Shown piece by piece: positions 24,270 to 27,436 of a stretch of 27,436 nucleotides of DNA. The notes beneath the pieces are model-generated. The model made no database searches, was not told the origin of the DNA, and worked only from the letters and a program-made list of their open reading frames with translations. Position 1 is the first letter of the stretch; each line of letters begins with the position of its first letter. This stretch comes from Bacteroidota bacterium (lineage in GTDB: Bacteria; Bacteroidota; Bacteroidia; Cytophagales; Cyclobacteriaceae). The translations under genes and the position numbers were made by a program. The DNA lies in NCBI GenBank assembly GCA_023417785.1, contig JAEZEH010000092.1, positions 1-27,436 of the forward strand, read 5' to 3'.

Positions 24270-26432
24270 ATGACCATCAACCCTAAGACATCGCGCAGGA
24301 ATTTTCTGAAGACTGCTGCAGCCACCAGTGGCGGATTGTTACTCGGCTTCCATTGGGCCGGCGCCTCGGATGCCATGCGCGTAATAGCAGGTGCGGACAT
24401 TGCCGAAAATGAGATTGCTTTCAATAGTTACCTTTCCATATCGGCCGATGATGTAATCACCTTGTATTCGCCGAACCCGGAACTCGGTCAGAATATCAAG
24501 ACCTCGTTTCCCATGATCGTTGCCGAAGAGCTCGATGTAGATTGGTCGCGCGTTGTGGTGAAACAAGCTCCGCTCGACACCGCAAAATTTGAGCGTCAGC
24601 TTACCGGCGGCAGCGGCGCCATTCCGCACAGCTGGGAACGTCTGAGGAAAGCCGGCGCCACGGCCCGACACATGCTCTTGCAAGTTGCGGCAAAACGCTG
24701 GAATGTTCCTGTAAGCGAGCTGGAAACGGCAGCCGGAAAGGTAAGTCATAAAAAAACCGGAAAGTCAATCGCATACGGCGATCTGGCCGCCGACGCCTCC
24801 AGCCTCCCCGTACCCGCCGAAGTAACGCTGAAGGATCCGCGTGACTTCCGCCTTATCGGAAAGGCTATACGCAATGTCGACAACCACGAAATGGTTACCG
24901 GTAAGCCCCTGTATGGACTGGACGTTTATCGCGAAGGCATGCTTCATGCGATGATTCAGCGGCCCGAGGCTTTCGGAATGAAATTGAAGTCTGTTGACAG
25001 CGCCGCAGCCAAAGCCATGCCTGGCATCGTCGATATAGTGACCTTCAAAAACAACGTAGCCATAGTGGGCAAATCCACCTGGCAGATAAACAAGGCGCGC
25101 AAGGCGCTGAAGATAGAATGGGAAAAAGACGGCGACATCGAGAGCACTGCCGATCACGACGCGCTATTCAAAAAGCTGCTGGACAGTCCCGCTGAGGAAG
25201 CGTTCGTGAAGCGGAAAGAAGGCGATGTGGAATCCGCGTTCAAAAACGCCGCGCGGGTAATTACACGTGAATATCAGTGTCCTTTCCTTTCGCACACGCC
25301 AATGGAACCGATGAACTTTTTCGCGCACGTACGCGAAGACGGCGTCGAACTCATTGGCCCGACGCAGACGCCGGATATGGCGCGAAACGAAGTGGCGCGC
25401 CTCCTGAGTATGGATCCGGCAAAAGTCACCCTGGAGCTTACGCGGCTTGGTGGTGGGTTCGGGCGTCGGCTCAAAGCTGACTACGTGACCGAGGCTGCGG
25501 AGCTTTCAAGTATCATCAAGGCACCCGTAAAGGTAACGTGGACGCGTGAAGACGACATGACCGGCGGAAGTTATCGTCCTGCGGTGCGGTATCGCTTTCA
25601 GGCTGCCCTTGACAGCCAGGGTAAGATGACCGGATACAGACTTCGGGGTGTCGGTATCAACGCCGGCAACACCACCCGGGAGAACAACTTTCCATCCGGA
25701 TCGGTTGACAACCTGTTGATCGAATCCATTGATCACAAGTCGCCGATTACCACCGGTGCGTGGCGCGCACCGATCACCAATTTCCTCGCTTTCGCGGAAC
25801 AGAGTTTTATCGACGAAGTGGCGCATGAAGTGAAGGCCGATCCTGTACAATTCCGGCTCGATCTGCTCGACCGCGCCGAAAAAAATCCGGTGGGCCAGAT
25901 CGGCTACGACGTATCGCGAATGCGCGGCGTGATTCAGCTTGCTGCAGAGAAGTCGGGGTGGGGCAAGAAGCAGAATCTTGCACAAGGATTCAGTGTCTAC
26001 TTTTCACACCGGTCGTATGTAGCGCAGGTTGCCGAGGTGCAAATGGTTGACAGCAAACCGAAGATCAGCCACATACACGTGGCGGCGGATTGTGGCATTG
26101 TAGTGAACCTCAGCGGTGCGTTGCAGCAGGTTCGTGGCGGCGTCGTCGACGGCATGGGTCACGCGATGTTCAGCAAGCTTACCTTCAAAGACGGCGCTGC
26201 GGAACAAAAGAACTTCAACGCATACCGGTTGATCCGGATGAAGGAAATACCGGAGATCGACGTGCACTTTGTCGACAACGGCATATCGCCCACCGGCCTT
26301 GGCGAGCCCGCGTTGCCCCCGACGGGTGGAGCAATAGCCAACGCGTTGTACAAGGCCACGGGGCAGCGGTATTACAATCAGCCGTTCAGTGATCCGCAGC
26401 CTGCAGGGGAGAAGCTCGGGAACAAGATGTGA
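24270..26432 (+). CDS. Molybdopterin subunit of a molybdenum hydroxylase (isoquinoline 1-oxidoreductase beta type), Tat-exported
   Basis: The 720-residue protein opens with a Tat signal (TSRRNFLKTAAATSGGLLLG), so the complex is probably periplasmic. It belongs to the aldehyde oxidase / xanthine dehydrogenase large-subunit family of the IorB type. Visible marks are SYLSISADDVITLYSPNPELGQ near residues 50-71, GGSGAIPHSW, GGGFGRR at 394-400 (molybdopterin binding), TGAWRAP, and GLGEPALPP with the likely catalytic Glu679. Family members hydroxylate N-heterocycles or oxidise aldehydes; the substrate here is unknown. No FAD subunit or cytochrome c subunit is encoded nearby, so the electron acceptor must come from elsewhere. 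It is in an operon with the 2Fe-2S subunit. Confidence 0.93.
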   Translation: MTINPKTSRRNFLKTAAATSGGLLLGFHWAGASDAMRVIAGADIAENEIAFNSYLSISADDVITLYSPNPELGQNIKTSFPMIVAEELDVDWSRVVVKQAPLDTAKFERQLTGGSGAIPHSWERLRKAGATARHMLLQVAAKRWNVPVSELETAAGKVSHKKTGKSIAYGDLAADASSLPVPAEVTLKDPRDFRLIGKAIRNVDNHEMVTGKPLYGLDVYREGMLHAMIQRPEAFGMKLKSVDSAAAKAMPGIVDIVTFKNNVAIVGKSTWQINKARKALKIEWEKDGDIESTADHDALFKKLLDSPAEEAFVKRKEGDVESAFKNAARVITREYQCPFLSHTPMEPMNFFAHVREDGVELIGPTQTPDMARNEVARLLSMDPAKVTLELTRLGGGFGRRLKADYVTEAAELSSIIKAPVKVTWTREDDMTGGSYRPAVRYRFQAALDSQGKMTGYRLRGVGINAGNTTRENNFPSGSVDNLLIESIDHKSPITTGAWRAPITNFLAFAEQSFIDEVAHEVKADPVQFRLDLLDRAEKNPVGQIGYDVSRMRGVIQLAAEKSGWGKKQNLAQGFSVYFSHRSYVAQVAEVQMVDSKPKISHIHVAADCGIVVNLSGALQQVRGGVVDGMGHAMFSKLTFKDGAAEQKNFNAYRLIRMKEIPEIDVHFVDNGISPTGLGEPALPPTGGAIANALYKATGQRYYNQPFSDPQPAGEKLGNKM

Positions 26433-26479
26433 CGATAGTACAGAGTAGCTAGTACAAAGTACAGAGTACATAGTAGATA
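26431..26479. repeat. Degenerate heptamer tandem repeat, GTACARA-like, about seven units
   Basis: Seven in-register 7-bp units fill the gap after the molybdopterin subunit gene: GACGATA, GTACAGA, GTAGCTA, GTACAAA, GTACAGA, GTACATA and GTAGATA. The first unit overlaps the TGA stop codon. A weaker continuation reaches about 26491. Confidence 0.6.
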
Positions 26480-26498
26480 GTCAAAGTACGGTTTTGCT

Positions 26499-26873
26499 TC
26501 AGGGCTGGAGTATGGGTTGATAGCGATCGCGGTGGGCGAAGGCGAGATAAAGGTTAGCTGCCAGGAGGAGGATGGGAATTACCATTCCTTCCGGTGCGAG
26601 AAACGCGTGGAAGAGGAAGATATTTAGCGTCACCGGAAACAGGACAACTGCTGCGAGCGGAACAAATCGTCCGGCGATGAGGGCGAGTCCGCCGACCAGT
26701 TCGACAACTTTTAGAAAAGGCATGAAGTATCCTGCTGCGTCGAGGCCGGCGACAAATTTGAGGGTTGCTCCCGACAATTCTGCTTCGGGCATCATGTTGA
26801 GAAAATACATTATTGAACTGGCGGTGAACATTAGGCCCGTGGCAATTCTTATGATTAATGTGGCTGTTTTCAT
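26499..26873 (-). CDS. DoxX family membrane protein
   Basis: The 124-residue protein has four predicted membrane helices, the usual DoxX layout: IIRIATGLMFTASSIMYFL, FMPFLKVVELVGGLALIAG, LAAVVLFPVTLNIFLFHAF and IPILLLAANLYLAFAHRD. The motif VVELVGGLALI is typical. DoxX-like proteins are linked to oxidative-stress or thiosulfate-related functions in a few organisms, but most members are uncharacterised. It is divergent from an HxlR regulator gene, a common pairing, which suggests control by that regulator. A -7-like box CACCTTTG reads toward it at 26883-26890 on the minus strand. Confidence 0.9.
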   Translation of the reverse strand: MKTATLIIRIATGLMFTASSIMYFLNMMPEAELSGATLKFVAGLDAAGYFMPFLKVVELVGGLALIAGRFVPLAAVVLFPVTLNIFLFHAFLAPEGMVIPILLLAANLYLAFAHRDRYQPILQP

Positions 26874-26918
26874 AGTTTTTTTTACAAAGGTGTGGCTCTG
26901 GTGGGCACGATCCGCAAT

Positions 26919-26954
26919 GCTATACTCTGGTATACCGGTTTCAGCTGGTATAGC
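26919..26954. promoter_or_regulatory. Candidate HxlR operator: three GGTATA-type elements
   Basis: GCTATAC (26919-26925) and GTATAGC (26948-26954) are outer inverted arms. Between them lies the perfect palindrome GGTATACC (26929-26936). CTGGTATA also occurs as a direct repeat at 26927 and 26945, 18 bp apart. The cluster lies between the divergent DoxX and HxlR genes and would overlap a -33 region for the HxlR gene. Confidence 0.5.
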
Positions 26955-26967
26955 GGATAAAATGAAC

Positions 26968-26975
26968 TAACTTTA
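26968..26975 (+). promoter_or_regulatory. Candidate -7 box for the HxlR gene
   Basis: TAACTTTA matches seven of eight positions of TAnnTTTG, 22 bases before the ATG at 26998 and just after the operator candidate. This fits autoregulation. Confidence 0.35.
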
Positions 26976-26997
26976 TTCTCACAGAAAACGAAGAACC

Positions 26998-27363
26998 ATG
27001 TGTGCACCAGTGAAAGAATCAGAATGCGGAAAGAATTTTCTGCCGATCCGCGACACGCTCGACATTGTGAGTGGCAAGTGGAAGCTCTTAATTGTCTTCC
27101 ATCTTACACACGGACCGCGGCGATTCAAAGAGCTGCAGCGAATGATCGATGGCATTACACCCCGAATGTTATCCAAAGAACTCAAGGACCTTGAGATCAA
27201 CGAACTCGTCACCCGCGAAGTGTTTGATACATCGCCGATCACCGTATCGTATACGTTGACAGAACACGGCGAGAGTCTTTACCCGGTAGTTCATGCGTTG
27301 CATGAATGGGGCATGAAGCACCGCGAGCGGATTCTCGGGAATGAAGTAGTTTCTGATTTCTGA
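26998..27363 (+). CDS. HxlR-family transcriptional regulator
   Basis: The 121-residue winged-helix protein has the HxlR signature: IVSGKWKLLIVFHL, then GPRRFKELQRMIDGITPRMLSKELKDLE, and a wing ending VSYTLTEHGESLYPVV. Cys2 and Cys10 lie before the DNA-binding domain; a Cys near this position is the redox sensor in some family members, so a thiol-based switch is possible. It is divergent from DoxX. The last codons (SDF and TGA) fall inside a heptamer repeat, so the extreme C-terminus may have been reshaped by repeat insertion or expansion. Confidence 0.94.
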   Translation: MCAPVKESECGKNFLPIRDTLDIVSGKWKLLIVFHLTHGPRRFKELQRMIDGITPRMLSKELKDLEINELVTREVFDTSPITVSYTLTEHGESLYPVVHALHEWGMKHRERILGNEVVSDF

Positions 27364-27377
27364 TTTCAGATTTCTGA
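27350..27377. repeat. Heptamer tandem repeat TTTCWGA, four units
   Basis: Four consecutive 7-bp units TTTCTGA, TTTCTGA, TTTCAGA and TTTCTGA overlap the end of the HxlR gene, including its TGA stop. The same heptamer occurs at 8932-8952. Confidence 0.65.
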
Positions 27378-27380
27378 TGG

Positions 27381-27416
27381 ATTTCAATTCATTGTTTCGC
27401 GCCTCCGAATTGAAAT
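27381..27416. repeat. Inverted repeat downstream of the HxlR gene
   Basis: ATTTCAATTC at 27381-27390 and GAATTGAAAT at 27407-27416 form a perfect 10-bp stem with a 16-base loop. It has no T tract. It may be a weak terminator or part of the repeat element beside it. Confidence 0.4.
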
Positions 27417-27436
27417 TGTGGAGTGCTTCAGAAACG

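Overview
The window looks like chromosome of a Bacteroidota member, most likely of the Cytophagales type. The support is indirect. It has a DUF5686 protein with a carboxypeptidase-like domain, an outer-membrane beta-barrel receptor with the same N-terminal domain, a PKD-repeat secreted esterase with a tail resembling a type IX secretion sorting domain, an AraC-type regulator with a receiver domain, and several candidate promoters with a TAnnTTTG -7 box. Base composition looks close to half G+C. I saw no rRNA, tRNA, CRISPR array, transposase or phage gene.

Layout. 139-2637 (+) is a DUF5686 outer-membrane gene broken by two frameshifts. 2634-4286 (-) is a cytosolic GH13 enzyme of the trehalose-synthase type whose stop codon overlaps that of the previous gene. 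4666-6819 (+) is a secreted esterase with four PKD-like repeats. 6870-11394 (-) is a same-strand run of a TonB-receptor-like barrel, an EcsC-family protein, a YceI lipoprotein and a DUF4112 membrane protein. 11545-13796 (+) is a histidine kinase and OmpR-type regulator pair with overlapping stop and start codons. 13928-16016 (+) holds two secreted proteins, each made of two GH2-type sugar-binding-like modules and nothing else. 16292-16717 (-) is a YjbQ protein. 16951-18081 (+) is a membrane-anchored AraC regulator with a degenerate receiver. 18268-21270 (+) is an M16 metalloprotease lipoprotein followed by a strong terminator. 21463-23559 (+) is a histidine kinase whose sensor is a XylF-like sugar-binding protein. 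23805-26432 (+) is a two-subunit molybdenum hydroxylase (2Fe-2S subunit plus Tat-exported molybdopterin subunit). 26499-26873 (-) and 26998-27363 (+) are a divergent DoxX / HxlR pair.

How the genes may work together. The HK/RR pair sits just upstream of the double-module operon, and the gap holds helically phased TGTTACA direct repeats of the kind OmpR-family regulators bind. A related set of four CTGTTNA half-sites lies upstream of the molybdenum hydroxylase. The DoxX/HxlR gap holds a three-part GGTATA operator candidate. These links are inferences from sequence.

The most unusual items are the non-catalytic four-module GH2-like pair, the membrane-tethered AraC protein with an Asn in place of the phosphoacceptor Asp, the XylF-like/histidine kinase fusion, and three intergenic arrays of degenerate 7-bp tandem repeats.
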